DNA of 64,000 bases from Alviniconcha marisindica (GCA_018857735.1 JABMCL010001987.1:157501-221500); one strand, 5' to 3'; shown: positions 1 to 62,464, counted from the first letter of the stretch. Numbers and translations are program-made. Notes: generated from the letters alone by a model not told the origin.

Positions 1-790
1 AAAACGCTCAGGACCAAACAAAGGATGGTTTCTGTAGGAAAATTTCCAGACCATTTGTGTCACAATGTTTTAGTACCTTAACACCAGCACAGTGGCAAAA
101 ATAATATTTCCTTTGTTTCGCAATAGATTACATTTTTCTTAAATCATTTACTCTGATTTTCTGCACCATACACACAAAAAGACACAACCTTTGAACCTCA
201 ACTGTGGCCCTTTTCATAACCACAATCAGTGGGCTGATTAAGCTTCATGCCTTGAAATTGGGTTAAAATTTTAAAAAAGAATGAAAAAAGGACCAAAACA
301 AAAGTAGTTCAAATTTTCTCCTTTTTTTAAATATTTCGTAGCATTCTTCCCATCAAAATCAATAAAACATCTGCTCCTTGCTTCTTTAACAACAAAGGAT
401 TGCGATGTGGGAGAATGGGATGTTTTCATGTGTCTATGTAAAAAAAAAAATCCTCCCACACGGAGTTCATTCAATCATTGCAGGCTGTACAGAAAATCCG
501 AGAAGCAAAACATGGACGCAGCAGCTTGCGGGTATGATGAGTTGACCACAGTATCACCTGTGTGATGAACTCTCACATCATCACCAGACTGACAACCTGT
601 CTGTAATATCATCACCAGAGTCTGTAATATCTCCAGTCGGATGACGTTTTTACATCAAAACCAGTCTCTGTACAGTGACTACCACCTCCCCAAGGAGGAT
701 CAGGAGATCATAGTGTGACTAAGAGAGGCATGAAAAGAGGAAGCAAAGTGCTAGACAATCATCCTTGAAAGGATGAGAGAGGGCCGTTGT
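1..790. other. No gene recognised
   Basis: AT-rich single-copy-looking sequence with short direct repeats around 540-610 (cacctgtgtgatgaactctcac type words). No coding or RNA feature seen. Confidence 0.5.
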
Positions 791-799
791 CAATCAGAC

Positions 800-1130
800 G
801 ACCCCTGGAACCGTTTCAAAGGCGACGTTGGGGAAACTTACGAGAGATATGGGCTTTTCCGAGCGCATAGATACCATCTTGAACAGAACTGAACTGAACA
901 GAGGACTGGGCATTCAAGACTCGAGACTCCACACGTTCACAAAATTCTACATTGAAGAATATTTGCGGTGCCACTGCGGTGCGTCACCTGTTACGATGGA
1001 ACACTTCCTGCAGGATGGTCAAACCCACCAGAGCCCGAGAGCAGAAACCTGGCCTACTGACAGACACAGTGGTGAGGGAGGGAGAAGATCCACGGCCCTG
1101 CGGAAAACCTCCAAGCATCAGATCTAACCA
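800..1130 (+). mobile_element. Decayed non-LTR retrotransposon C-terminal fragment
   Basis: A reading frame contains DSRLHTFTKFYIEEYLRCHC, GASPVTMEHFLQD and AETWPTD. This resembles the cysteine/His segment at the C-terminus of animal non-LTR elements (CPCG...T-x-EH-x-LQ-C...). The frame is closed on both sides, so it is a relic. Confidence 0.6.
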
Positions 1131-1139
1131 GAAGTTTCT

Positions 1140-1905
1140 GCCCCAGTGAACAATGAAGAAGAAGCAGAAACTGGTCGGACAAAAACCCAACACACTGTCG
1201 GCTGAATGATGAAAGTCCTCACAGTGTGACCAGTCTAACATTGTTGGCTGTCTGATGAACAATGAACAATGAAAGTCCTCACACTGTGACCAGTCTAACA
1301 TTGTTGGCTGTCTGATGAACAATGAACAATGAAAGTCCTCACACTGTGACCAGTCTAACATTGTTGGCTGTCTGATGAACAGGAACAATGAAAGTCCTCA
1401 GCACTGTGGCCAGTCTAAATTGTTGCTTCTGATGACGTACAAGTCACACTGTACTACTGTCTGATGAAAGTCCTCACATTGTGACCAGTCTAAGTTGCTG
1501 TCTCAGTGAACAATGAAAGTCCCAAGTGAAGCTAACAGGAACTGGTCGGACAAAAACCCAACACACTGTCGGCTGTCTGATGAACAGTGAACAAGAAAGT
1601 CCTCACATGTGACCAGTCTAAGTTCCTGTCAGTGAACAACGAAGTCCACGAACAATTGTCGCAAACGAAAATGAAAGTCCCACACTGGCCATACTTGTTG
1701 TGCGATGACAGTGAACAATGAAAGTCCTCGCACTGTGGCCAGACTAACATTGTCTACTGTCTGATGAAAGTCCTCACATTGTGACCAGTCTAAGTTCCTG
1801 TCCCAGTGAACAATGAAGAAGAAGCAGGAACTGGTCGGACAAAAACCCAACACACTGTCGGCTGTCTGATGAAAGTCCTCACATGTGACCAGTCTAACAA
1901 GAGCT
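1140..1905. repeat. 60-bp minisatellite, degenerate at the edges
   Basis: Three near-identical 60-bp units between about 1207 and 1390 (core cctcacactgtgaccagtct). Decayed units carrying aactggtcggacaaaaaccc continue to 1905. Confidence 0.85.
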
Positions 1906-2194
1906 ATCATCATCAGCCGCATCTCACTTGATGAAGTCTCTACCTTGGCGCCACATAAACTACGGCCTGGGCTCCACCTGTGGCTCTGCTTGACTCAGGC
2001 TGGGCGAAGGATGCTGCATTTATATCTGCAATCTGTACCAGGCTTGAATCAAGAGGTTTGGTGCCATTGTCACTCCAAGCGCATCATCTGTCTGCTAGAC
2101 TTCCAGCCCACGGTCCTGTGTTCCAGACAGCAGATGGCGTATGACGGAATGTAAGCCATTTCCAGTCCAACTCTGCATCTGAGCCAAGCATGGC

Positions 2195-2560
2195 ACCGCA
2201 GTAGCATGTAAAAAATCCTGGCCATTTTGCCAAAAGTGCAGGTTAAAAACAAACATTGTTTATTTAAACTGCTTTGCAGGTTACAGCTAAATACGCATGC
2301 ACCCTACGTATGTGGCTTTGCATGAAGTGACGTGACAGGGTGCAGGGTTGTATGGTGTGCACAGAATGCTCTGAGAAGCAGCAGTTTCACATGGTGCCAG
2401 CCACATGGCAACCAAACAGCACTGTAGTAGACCACTTTGGTGGATATTCAAAATGTGCTATAAAAAGCTACAGTCACTCATTTAAAATTGCATGTGACAA
2501 AAGCGCACTAAGTCTCCTCTGGAGTGGAGAATAGTGCTATGTAAAAGCAATCATCGTCAC
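2195..2560 (+). mobile_element. SINE body copy (family A)
   Basis: Shares gcaggttacagctaaa, gtatgtggctttgcatgaag and the tail ggagaatagtgctat with the full element at 63.5 kb. It is interrupted by about 30 bp near 2240. Confidence 0.7.
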
Positions 2561-2859
2561 CATCATCTATCCTGGTATGGCCAAGTATACAAGCAACATC
2601 ATGCACTCAGACCTGAGACCCTGGCTAGTAAATATGGCTCCATTGTACACGGTATGACGCGTCGCTGATGCTGTCAGTGTCATCACAGTTCTGTTCACTG
2701 TTCAAAGAGCTGCCTTGATGACAAGGCATCTCTATTATCTCCGTCGTTCACATATGGTCAAACCTGCAGAGAGAAGAAAGACAGCATTTAAGCAAAGTGC
2801 TGGGGAAAAAACATCTCTCAGAATACTTAACCACATCCTTCTCCCACTCCCTGGGTTCG

Positions 2860-3420
2860 TGCAGGAGTTTTAACTTCAAAATGTCCGCACTTTCCCCAAG
2901 CTTAGGGACCCTTTTCCCAGACCAATTTACTGCTTAGCTACACACACAGTGTGAACACTTTTATGACGCACAACTCTGAACCAGGTCCATGAGTGATTTC
3001 TCACAGTTGTTGCTGATGTTTTTGTTTGTTTTTACCTCACAGTTCCCAAACTTTCCCCAAGCTTAAGGACCCTTTTCCCAGACCAATTTACTGCTTAGCT
3101 ACACACACAGTTTGAACACTTTTATGACACACAACCCTGAAGCAGGTCCACAAGTGATTTCTCACAGTTTTTGTTGTTTGTTTTTTACCTCACAGTTCCC
3201 AAACTTTTCCAAACTTGAAGACCCTTTTCCCAGATCAAGTTATCGCTAAGCCGCACACACAGTTTGAATACTTTTATGACACACAACTCTGAACCAGATC
3301 CAGGAGTGATTTTTCACCTTTTTTTCTCTTTTTTTTTTACCTCACAGTTCCCAAACTGTTCCAAACTTGAAGATGCTTTTCCCAGATCAAGTTATTGCTA
3401 AGCCACACACACAGTCTTCA
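2860..3420. repeat. Tandem repeat, about 155 bp x 4
   Basis: The segment cttttcccagaccaatttac recurs at about 2911, 3072, 3225 and 3376, with shared flanks (cacagttcccaaac, cacacacagtttgaa). Confidence 0.85.
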
Positions 3421-3983
3421 CCACAAACTTGTACTCCTTGTTTCACTACACATAACCAATTGCGGCAGAGTTTGAAGAAAGGGAAGTTTGAATTATGGCA
3501 GAGTTTGGGATTACGCCCTTGCCTGGATGAGATCTGTCATCTTTCACCACAAACTTTTTAATTACCGTTTCACCACATGTAACCAATAATGGCAGAGTTT
3601 GGGGGAAGGGTGGTGGGAAGTGAGGTTTGGAATGTGCCCACTGCCCTGATCTTTTGCCACAAACTTACTGTTTCGCCACACATAACCAATGATGGCTGAG
3701 TTTGAAGAAAGGGTGCCAGAAAGAGAGGCTTGTGATTGGAGCATGTGCTTTGCCCTCATGACATCTGTCATCTTTGACCACAACATTGTACTTACTGTTT
3801 TACTGCCCATAACCAATCATGGCAGAGTTTGAAGGAAAGGTATTGGAAAGGGAGGCCTGAAGTGTGCTTTTTGCCCTGATGACATTTATCACCTTTCACC
3901 ACAAACTTGTACTTACTGTTCTGCTACACAGTAACCAATTATGGCAGAGTTTGGAGGAAAGGGTTGCCCCGACAAACTTGTAC

Positions 3984-3990
<7 letters not shown>
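3420..3990. repeat. Tandem array carrying donor-like sites, next to ADCK5 end
   Basis: Units of 70-130 bp contain accacaaacttgtacttact and ataaccaattatggcagag. Read on the minus strand, each conserved unit has cagtaagtacaagttt, the same sequence as the ADCK5 stop region. Intact gtaagt copies lie at 3982-3987, 3911-3916, 3790-3795 and 3663-3668. Confidence 0.8.
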
Positions 3991-27628
<23,638 letters not shown>

Positions 27629-27893
27629 GTTTGTTTGCTCTAATGATGATACCACTTGTTTCTTTTGATCATTGCACCATGTATGGTCATTCAGTCAAAC
27701 TGAAGGGCAGCTCTTGAGCCTCTAATCTTCCCTCAGCAAGGTTTGCTCCGACGCCGGTGACTGGGAAGCCTCCAACGATAGATCACCTGCAAATTATGGA
27801 AAACATAATTGGTCATAATCACAAAATGAGTATGGATCCCTGACTCAGTCATTATTACACATAACAAATGTCATGGTGAGAAGGACTTGAGTG

Positions 27894-27932
<39 letters not shown>

Positions 27933-28538
27933 CCATTGTGATTGTATATTTAATTATTTTATTACTAACTTTATTATTACTTTTTATATATTTAAATTTT
28001 AATTATTTTATTACTTTTTATACAAAATACTTTGAAAGGCTAAAAAAATGCTGGAGAATAATCAAAAGAACATGCACCTTTTTCTTTTCTTTTTCTTTTT
28101 CAAAGTATAGGCTTTTGAAAAAACAAAACAAAACAAACAAACAAAACTTTTGAAACTACATAAGGCCATGGTTAGACCTCACCTTGAAATGGGAATACTA
28201 TGGTTCCCTTATCAGTTATTTCAACAGGCATGTTCAGGCAATCTTCAGCACAGCCAAGAAGAGTACAGAGATGGGCAACTAAACTGAAAATCGGTTTCCA
28301 TCAATAGATGAAGAGGATTTTTTAGTATGAGTGAATCTGTTACAGTACTATCATTAATTAATTTAATAATGTTGATTTAACATCACTTAGTTTTAGGGGA
28401 GACTTTCAAATAAAAATTGACAAGAAACAGTAAGTTCTCTAAAAAGTTTCACAGAATCTAGCTGTACAACTACAATTATTCTCATTTTGATTCAGTAACT
28501 GGGTTACCTTAAGTAATGAAACACCTTGAGTGCTCAAC

Positions 28539-28656
28539 GCTAACAAGTAACATTTTGTCACATGTAACATTCTCTGTTGAGCACTATGATTCAAAGCACC
28601 ATGAATCATAGTGCTCAACAGAGAATGTTACATGTGACAAAATGTTACTTGTTAGC
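28539..28656. repeat. Perfect palindrome, 55-bp arms, 8-bp spacer
   Basis: Left arm 28539-28593 and right arm 28602-28656 are exact reverse complements (start gctaacaagtaacattttgt). The spacer is aagcacca. It lies upstream of ADCK5 coding exon 1, in its first intron or promoter. Confidence 0.95.
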
Positions 28657-28659
28657 ATT

Positions 28660-29810
28660 TGTTTTGTTTTGTTTTGTTTGAACTTGAAGACTGTTTTTGA
28701 CAAATTATAAACACTGTCCTTTTAAAAAATTTTTTAATGATTTTGATGATTGAAAGCACAATTCCTGAACATGTTACTGCCAATGCAGACCTCATACAGA
28801 TTTTTAAAGACATTAATAAGATGGAGGCTTTTGTTGTTGTTGTTGTTGTTTTCCCGCGAGACTTACGTTACTTACAAAATTTTCAGTCCATATCAACTGA
28901 ACGTGAATTTGGATACGTCTAGAACAGTTAACTTTTTAAGAATTAGAAGCGCACTCTGGACAGATCGCTTGGGTCTGCAACTGAGAGAAATAGTGTTGAC
29001 GCTGTCGAAAATTTAGAAAGAATGTAGTGAACAAACTGGTCGGTAAAGAATGATCCCAAGCCCAAACAGTGTCAGTGAAACACATTTACAATGTTCAGTT
29101 ATTACAATATTAGTAATAGTATGTCACTGTGAGTATTCCGAATCTACCAAAGAAGAAAAACACTGGCGAAACCCCAAGCAAGCTAGCACGAGTACTACTC
29201 ATAATGTTTACCAAGTTTTGTCATTTCTCTGAAAACAAACAAGTGCATTTCATTTGAAAAATCGCACACGAATAGAAACCTTACCAAAGTAACCTTGTGC
29301 GTATAGTGCAATAGTGCAATTTCGTCTGCACCTTACGTAAAGAAGGCCGAATGCGTTTTTAGCTACCCGAGAGTCTTAAAATTCAAACTCTTTACACGAA
29401 AGAGCTTTTATCTTAATACAGAAATCTTTCCACCGAGGCGATGGCAACCAGATTTAGGTCACAAATATAAAATTCAGGATTTTGAATATTTTGAGGGGTG
29501 GATGAAAGTAGAAGACTAACAAAAAATTAACTGGCGTGCACTTACATTGCCGATTTTTGAGTCAAGGTTTAACGCACGGTTCCGATCCAGGTTTTGATGC
29601 AAACTGGTAACATCATGTTTTCATGTACTACGTCCAAAACAATACTGAAAAAGGTCTAGGGCCTACTTTAACTCGTTTGAGACTGCACATGAAAGCGATG
29701 TCTTTGTGATTACACAGCCAACAAACAAGCCCTGAAACTTGAACAAAGTACTCGTTTGAAACTTTCTCTTATGATGTCGGACACAATTATGCCGTCGGTG
29801 TTCTTAGTTT
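28660..29810. other. ADCK5 5' region, no gene called
   Basis: A non-coding first exon of ADCK5 is expected on the minus strand here or further upstream. Possible donors (gtaagg, gtaagt) exist near 29285, 29335 and 29545, but none can be chosen from sequence alone. Confidence 0.4.
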
Positions 29811-29869
29811 GAGTCCCCCCCCCCCCCCCCCCCCCCCCTCCCCCGCGGCCCCAAAAGAAAGCAGCAACA

Positions 29870-29990
29870 AAATTCATTCAGTGACAGCAGCCTATTATTA
29901 CTAGTTGTTGTTTTTTATAAATATTTTTACAACAAAATTCATTCAGTGACATCAGCCTATTATTACTAGTTTCATTAAAAAAATATTTTT
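29870..29990. repeat. Short tandem duplication
   Basis: caacaaaattcattcagtga and cagcctattattactagtt occur twice, about 62 bp apart. Confidence 0.8.
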
Positions 29991-30139
29991 TATCAACACT
30001 AAAACCGTGCCACAACAGCAAAATCACAACAATGACAAAATTACACACCCGGCATGCCGGCAGCCACCAATGTCCACGTGAGGGTTAGAGTAGCGCAGAG
30101 TAAGCAGATTTAAGTTTTACGAGAAGTTTTGAACTGTGT

Positions 30140-30480
30140 ACGTGAGCCGGTTTGGCCTAGCAGTAAGGCGTTACTGAGGCTGGTAAGCAGAGGGACCTCA
30201 GTTCGAATCCGCTTCGGCTCTCCTTTCTCTTCAAAGGTTGTGGTCTGTGGACGCTGTCTTGTGACTTTGTCCCTCACAATTATTAAAACATTAAAATGGC
30301 TCTCATCGCTGCCCATCTTAATGCTGGAGTCATTCTGGTGGTGACTGTGTAGTGATAGGGATATAATCTCCCTCTTCCCCCACCTCCATATTCCCTTCCC
30401 CCTTCTCCCCGTCTCTTAGGGAATGAGCCTTGTGGTTCTGTGAACATTAAGCACCATGTCAGTTTACTTACTTACTTTGA
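30140..30480 (+). mobile_element. tRNA-derived SINE (family B)
   Basis: Head with A-box-like ggcctagcagtaaggcg and B-box-like cagttcgaatccgc, then a body shared with 8.47-8.83 kb, and tail gaacattaagcaccatg followed by ttacttactt. Looks near full length. A bare tRNA gene is less likely because the downstream body is repeated too. Confidence 0.75.
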
Positions 30481-31111
30481 ACTGTGAGACAGATCTGCAC
30501 ATGTGTGTCTGAGCAGAAACTGGGTGGTTCCAGACAGGGGGAGTTTGAACAGAGTAACCAAAGCCCTTAAATTTCCATCTTGCACAACAAAGAGTTGGGG
30601 GTGGGGTGGCGGTGTTCCATTACCTGAAACGGGAGTGTGCGCACACACTGACAGGATGATGATAGGACGGTACTGATATGTACCAGATCAAGGTGTGAGT
30701 GTGGCCTACAATACACAGAAATTTACTGTCCCCGTGGGGAAATTCATTTGGCAGCTGTTACAAACATAAAAATATGAAACATACATATAAATAATATGTG
30801 TGTACACTGGATAATCATGTCAAACGGACATCGATCTATCCAAGTTTCATTGAGAAGCACCCGATTCTTTAGCTGAGGGTATGAGTATGATATAGAATTC
30901 ACAAAAAGATACAGCAGCGCGGCATAGTACAACCATGCTTGAATAGTGAATGATTTTTTTTTAATTTATTTTTTAATCAGCAGATTGGCTAGTCTTTATG
31001 GGAAAGTTGCAGTTGAAACGTGAATTCTTGTAACCGTTGTCTTTTGTTGTGGTGTGTGTGGGTGGCTGGGTGGGTGGGGGTAATTTCTAAACTGACATCA
31101 ATGCTTCGCCG

Positions 31112-31146
31112 GGGGAAGGGGGGGGGGGGGGGGGGGGGGGGGGGGT
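31112..31146. repeat. Poly-G tract
   Basis: Almost uninterrupted run of about 29 G, 450 bp upstream of the ANKS6 start. Confidence 0.95.
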
Positions 31147-31388
31147 TCTAAACTGACAATGATCAGTGCTTCCCCGTCGTTCTAATTAACTCGATGTGAC
31201 CTACACGGCTGACAGGCGTTAAGAATCAAAGTATCAATCCGGAGCCACTTATTGTTTCACTGGGGAGATCGCACAAAACCATTCTCTGGTTGTTTAAGCC
31301 AAGCCTTTCAAGTTGACCCGACAAGGACACCTGTCATGGTAGCAGACGACTTTCTTGCCCCGAGGTGAACTTTGTGACGTCACAATCA

Positions 31389-31411
31389 CTTCCAACATGG
31401 CGGCGGAAGTT
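31389..31411 (+). promoter_or_regulatory. YY1/ETS-like promoter motif of ANKS6
   Basis: The sequence ccaacatggcggcggaagtt combines a YY1-type AACATGGCGGC core with an overlapping ETS-type CGGAAGT. This pairing is typical of animal core promoters and 5' leaders of housekeeping genes. It lies about 200 bp upstream of the ANKS6 start, in the ADCK5-ANKS6 head-to-head interval. Confidence 0.55.
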
Positions 31412-31423
31412 CTGGAGCGATAG
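31397..31423 (+). other. uORF 1 in ANKS6 leader
   Basis: ATG followed by seven codons and TAG (MAAEVLER). The ATG lies in the YY1-like motif with A at -3 and G at +4. It counts as a uORF only if transcription starts upstream of it. Confidence 0.45.
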
Positions 31424-31456
31424 CAGACTTTGGAATAAATCCTCGCAGAAATTCAT

Positions 31457-31474
31457 ATGGACGACAACAGTTGA
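31457..31474 (+). other. uORF 2 in ANKS6 leader
   Basis: Five-codon ORF MDDNS ending in TGA, between uORF 1 and uORF 3. Confidence 0.45.
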
Positions 31475-31480
31475 AGGACA

Positions 31481-31555
31481 ATGGCATTTGACGTATACAA
31501 AACATTTCTATTTTTCGATGAAAACATTTTCTTTCTAGCGATTATGGTGATATAG
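31481..31555 (+). other. uORF 3 in ANKS6 leader
   Basis: 24-codon ORF starting MAFDVYKTF and ending TAG, closing 41 bp before the ANKS6 ATG. Its ATG also has G at +4. Confidence 0.45.
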
Positions 31556-31596
31556 AACAGTACTTCATTTTCCGACACTGTCCTCATCAGCCGATT

Positions 31597-57892
<26,296 letters not shown>

Positions 57893-57920
<28 letters not shown>

Positions 57921-58165
57921 CAACTGGTGTGCATTTCAAGGCTCCAGAGTCCAGCCACTCTGTTGTTGTCTCAACTTGAAAAAATTTAAACTGGCATTGC
58001 AGCAAAGAGACGTGTCACCTGTTGGCTCTGCCCAGTGCGAAATCTAGGTCGTCATATCGACTGGTGTGCGTTTCAAGGCTCCAGAGACCACCCTTTTTGT
58101 TGTCTCAGCTTGAGGAAATCCAGACTGGCTTTGCAGCAAAGAGATGTGTCTTGTGTCAGCAGGAA
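57893..58165 (+). repeat. About 132-bp tandem duplication across ANKS6 stop
   Basis: acccagtgcaaaatctaggt / cgtcatag and caaggctccagag recur at 58029-58160. In the second copy the TAG has become TAT. Confidence 0.88.
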
Positions 58166-58679
58166 TCCACGATCCTTATTCTGCACTTGAATATGATTCT
58201 GCCAGAAATCTGATTCTGCCAGAAGTCATCAGTCTGGGGGTCTGGATGAAGGTTGTGGTGTTGAGAAGGTCCCCCACATTGCCAAATGACTGTCCTTGCA
58301 GCGTTGCTCCATGGGGCCACTGCTAGCTGCGTTCTTGATTCTCTGAAGAGGGGGCAGAACTGTAGACTGGGGGCTGTGGTTGTGTCTGGCGTGGACAGTT
58401 TTTACTGTGTGGCAGCTGCTGAAGTCTTCTCCACAATGTGGTAGCTACCCAGCTGTCTCCAAGACCTGCTGTGTTGCCGAGTGCTTAAAAAATACAACCC
58501 TGCCTCGATGGTGAATAGCTGTGCCGTCAGTGACATCTGTTGCCAAAAGATGATGACCTGCTGGATTTGACCCTTTCCTGCAATACCTTTATGTGTGATT
58601 TTTTTCTTTTTTCTCTCATGTGATCATGAACTCCGCAGTCTTGCAGGTAGCTGTATGCTAGTATGCGTTGACACACAAA

Positions 58680-58995
58680 GTTAGGGTTCTTGCGTTGAAA
58701 CACAAAGTTAGGGTTCTTCAGTACCTCTTGTTGGTTTGCAGGCAGTCACAAAGTTAGGATATCATGTGCAAGACCACATGCTTGGGGGATGTACACATGA
58801 TCAAAGCTGACATGACTATATATATATCTCTAGCAGTCACAAGGTTAGGACATCATGTGCAAGACCACATGCTTTGGGGGGATGTGGGGTGGGGGGGTTG
58901 CACATGGTCAAAACTGACATGAATATATATATATATCTAGCAGTCACAAGGTTAGGACATTATGTGCAAGACCATGTGCTTGGGGGTTGCACATG
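58680..58995. repeat. About 115-bp tandem repeat x 3
   Basis: aggacatcatgtgcaagacc and gcacatgatcaaaactgaca recur, with (TA)n blocks between. ANKS6 3' UTR or flank. Confidence 0.85.
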
Positions 58996-59929
58996 ATCAA
59001 AATTGACAACATATGGACTTGTTGACACTGTTGTAAAATGATTTATGCTAAACATGTGTTCAGTAGCTTGTGGGTTTTGTATGTGCTGAGGGTTCACATC
59101 TGGAATCTTGTAGACTCGACAAACAAACCAAAAATCCTGGACATGTACTTTTTGTTTTTTTGTTTTTTGGTCACTCCTTTTCACTTCTCAAGGATGTTAC
59201 TTGTGGATCTTGCTTATCCAGTTTACTGCTGACATTGATGAGCTAAATGGGAGATTCAAAAGACATCATATTTTTTCATTTGTCTATTGTGCAATCCAAT
59301 GCCATACATATAAATATATTTATGTATACACTGTACACGTGTTGACAAAACTGCTGTTGGAAAATAAAGGAAAATAGGCACAGTGACACCTGCTAATAAT
59401 TATCTTCTGTGATGCATCAGCCTCGTTACTGCTTGGGAAATCTAATTGTGTAACACAGCTCGCAGCGGCTGAGTTGAAACGATTTTGTTCATTCCAAATG
59501 TTTTGATGTACTGTTTCAGGAACTGAAAGTATAAATGCATGTGTATATTTCACTTGTTCAAAATGGTCATGTTGAAATGATCATGCTAAAATTTACAATT
59601 CCAATCTTCTTGATTGTTTAATTAAAAAGAAAGAGGGGAGAGAAATTTTTTTTGTATTGCCTTACTAGAGATTGAGGGAACTTTTATTTTTGTATTTGTT
59701 AGTTGCAGCAAGAATATTTGACATTTTTTTGTTTGTTTGTTTTTTATCAGAGGACTGTGGTTGTCTATCCAGATCCTAGTCATCTCATATTAAAGGGGAT
59801 GCGAATGGAAGAAACATCATAGGCACGATCAATAGAAATTAACTGAAAACTTCTTCATTTTTAAAGCCACACATCAGTTTTACCCTTGATTTTTGGTCCT
59901 GTTTGTTAAAATTGACATTTGAACTTTGT

Positions 59930-60200
59930 GGAAGCACAGAGCTCGGGAACTGAGCGAAACTGGAGATGGCTGTCTTGCACTCCCCATCCCTAATAGTCCT
60001 TATGGTCTCTGTGGACATAAAGCAGCATTGAACTTACGAAAGCACGACCATGACTGCTGTCATTTTGTGCCCATGACAAGGCCAAAATGCATTGATTTGA
60101 ATGTCATGAAAGCCAGACCACGAGTATCAGTGACCTCATGACAAGGCCAGAATGCGTGAATTTGAATGTCACGAAAGTATGGCCATGAGTGCTGTCATTT
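59930..60200. repeat. SINE-tail fragment and short duplication
   Basis: 59935-60035 has ccttatggtctctgtggaca + taaagc (SINE-tail family). 60040-60200 has two copies of catgacaaggcc(a/g)aaatgc. Confidence 0.6.
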
Positions 60201-60689
60201 TGTGTCCAGTAGCTAGTTGTATGATGTATTAGTGCGTTATGAACACATCCAGAATATGTGGTGAGAGTATCAAATGCATCACGTGCCAGCCTTTTCATGT
60301 TCTTCACTGGTAAGGAGTAAACAAACATGGCTGTGCACTGATGACTTCCAGTTGGAAGCCAGAAAGTACCCTGGTGGGTTGTGTGTGTGTGTGTATTGGG
60401 GGGGGGGGGAGGAGGGGGAGGGGCGGAGTTATGAATATTGAAAGAACCTCCAAAGAAAGGCTTCAGAGGGAAATATTTGCTGATTCTGGACACTTTCAGG
60501 CCAACATGCGCCTTCTCTTCAGGTCCCCTTTAATACACATTTGAACTCATTCAGTCCTCCCTATTGTTCCACTGTCTGGGAAATGGGTGGGGTGTGTGTT
60601 CTTTCCCTTTACGTGATGAAGGGAAAAGTTCATCCCTGTCCGGCATTATAGTAGGAAGAGGAGAGTGGATACCAAAGTAGAGAGAGAGA

Positions 60690-60850
60690 GAGATTGATTG
60701 ATTGATTAAACTTCTCAACGGTGAAGATATTAGCACAAAGGCCGACTCACATATCTGCCATTACTACAGTACTACTAATAACCAAGACATTCACAGTGAA
60801 ATATTATGACAGAAGGATATAGACAAATAGAACATCAAAAATACTAATAA
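60690..60850. repeat. Dispersed repeat shared with 13.45 kb
   Basis: Second copy of the ctcaacggtgaagatattag / acagtactactaataacc repeat, after (gatt)n. Confidence 0.75.
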
Positions 60851-61009
60851 TAATAAGAGAGAGAAGAAAAAGAGTAAAAAAAGAAAAGAAAGGCTATTAT
60901 TAAAAACTCTTAAGTGCACCCTATCTCAGTAAGTATAATGAAAATCAAAAGCCAGTCAGTGTTTGTGAGAATCCGTTCACAGTACTTCTGTTTAAAGTAT
61001 CGCCTCTTC

Positions 61010-61150
61010 CCAGTTTGGAACCAACATAACAAGGGAGTCAATGACGTCGCAAACTCTACAACAAAGACCTGAGTCACCTACCGTAACTCTCACCTGGCAT
61101 GCAAGTAAATACAAGGTACATAAACCCCACCAGAGGTACATCTTGGTTCA
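61010..61150. mobile_element. Partial MITE (family 1)
   Basis: acaacaaagacctgagtcac, taactctcacctggcatgca and agtaaatacaaggtacat match the left arm of the element at 20.28 kb. Confidence 0.65.
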
Positions 61151-61189
61151 TACAAATTTAGTCTTATGGACTATGAACTGGTGATATGG

Positions 61190-61480
61190 CCTTAATGACA
61201 ACAAAATGAAGACGGTGCCATGTTTTTCAGTCTTTCTCAGAGCATGTATTACTGATCCCAAAAGAAGACAGTGCCACATTTTTCCGTCTTTCTAAGAGCA
61301 TGTGTTACTGGTACAAAAGGAGCAAAGTGCCACATTTTTTCAGTCTTTCTCAAAGTACCTATTACTGATACAAAAGGAGCAAAGTGCCACATTTTTTCAG
61401 TCTTTCTCAAAGCACATATTACCGATACAAAAGGAAGACAGTACCATGTTTTTCAGTCTTTCTCACAACAAGTAATGATG
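61190..61480. repeat. About 60-bp tandem repeat x 4
   Basis: Units of gtgccacattttttcagtct and ttctcaaagcacatattac. Confidence 0.88.
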
Positions 61481-61639
61481 ACTTTGAGGAAAAAAGGAAA
61501 AATAAGCAGTGTTCATTTGTTGTCCTGTCAATGTCATCGTTATCATGAGTTTACTGAGAGTTCTGAGAATCCCATTTCCAGCCTCATCCTATCCAGCGTG
61601 AATCCTTTAGCACTCATGTAGCAGTCCCTTTCCTCACCA

Positions 61640-62400
61640 CTGTGAACTTATTTGTCCCATTCAGTTTCATTTCACTATTGCTGTTATTGTATCTATCCCA
61701 TTCAGTGTTATTCCTCTGCCACTGTCATTGTATCTGTCCCATACAGCATCATTCCTCTACCACTGTTATTGTATCTGTCCCTTTCAGCATCATTCCTCTA
61801 CTGCTGTCATTGTATCTGTCCCATTTAGTGTTATTCCTCTACCACTGTCAGTGTATCTGTCCCATTTAGCATCATTCCTCTACTGCTGTCATTGTATCTG
61901 TCCCATTCAGTGTTATTCTGCTGCCACTGTCATCATATCTGCCCCTTGACTCTACCGCCATCATCTTATCTGGCCCACTTAGCATCATTCCTCTACTGCT
62001 GTTGTATTTATCCCATTTCTCAACCACTGTCATTATATCTGGCCCATTCAGCTTCATTCCTCCACCACTGTCATCATATCTGTCCCATATTTGTCCCACT
62101 GGGTTTTATCCTTTACTGCCATTGTCATTGCCACTGTCCCACAGGGTTTTATCCTTTACTCCTGTTGTCGTTGCTGCTGTCCCACTGGGGTTTATCCTTT
62201 ACTGCCATTGTCGTTGCCGCTGTCCCACTTGGCTTTATCTTCTACTGCCATTGTTGTTGCCGCTGTCCCACTGGGTTTTATCCTTTACTGCCATTGTCGT
62301 TGCCTCTGTCCCACTCGGCATCATTTCTCCACCACTGTCAACGTATGTCCCATTCAGTGTTATCCTTTACCACCACTGTCATCTTCCCTGCTGTTTTCAG
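61640..62400. repeat. About 47-bp tandem repeat x 15
   Basis: Units of tgtcattgtatctgtcccat and tcagtgttattcctctacca. They change to a gtcccactgggttttatcct variant after 62090. Confidence 0.88.
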
Positions 62401-62464
62401 GTGAAGGAAGGTGGCAAACTCCAAGCCCTGGTTTACAACATCCTTCTCCAGCCACTGCCATAAT

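Noticed and set aside
30146..30225. Possible functional tRNA gene
   Set aside because: A- and B-box-like words are present, but the following 250 bp is shared with another copy at 8.5 kb, so it is a SINE head. I could not form a convincing cloverleaf with a matching acceptor stem.
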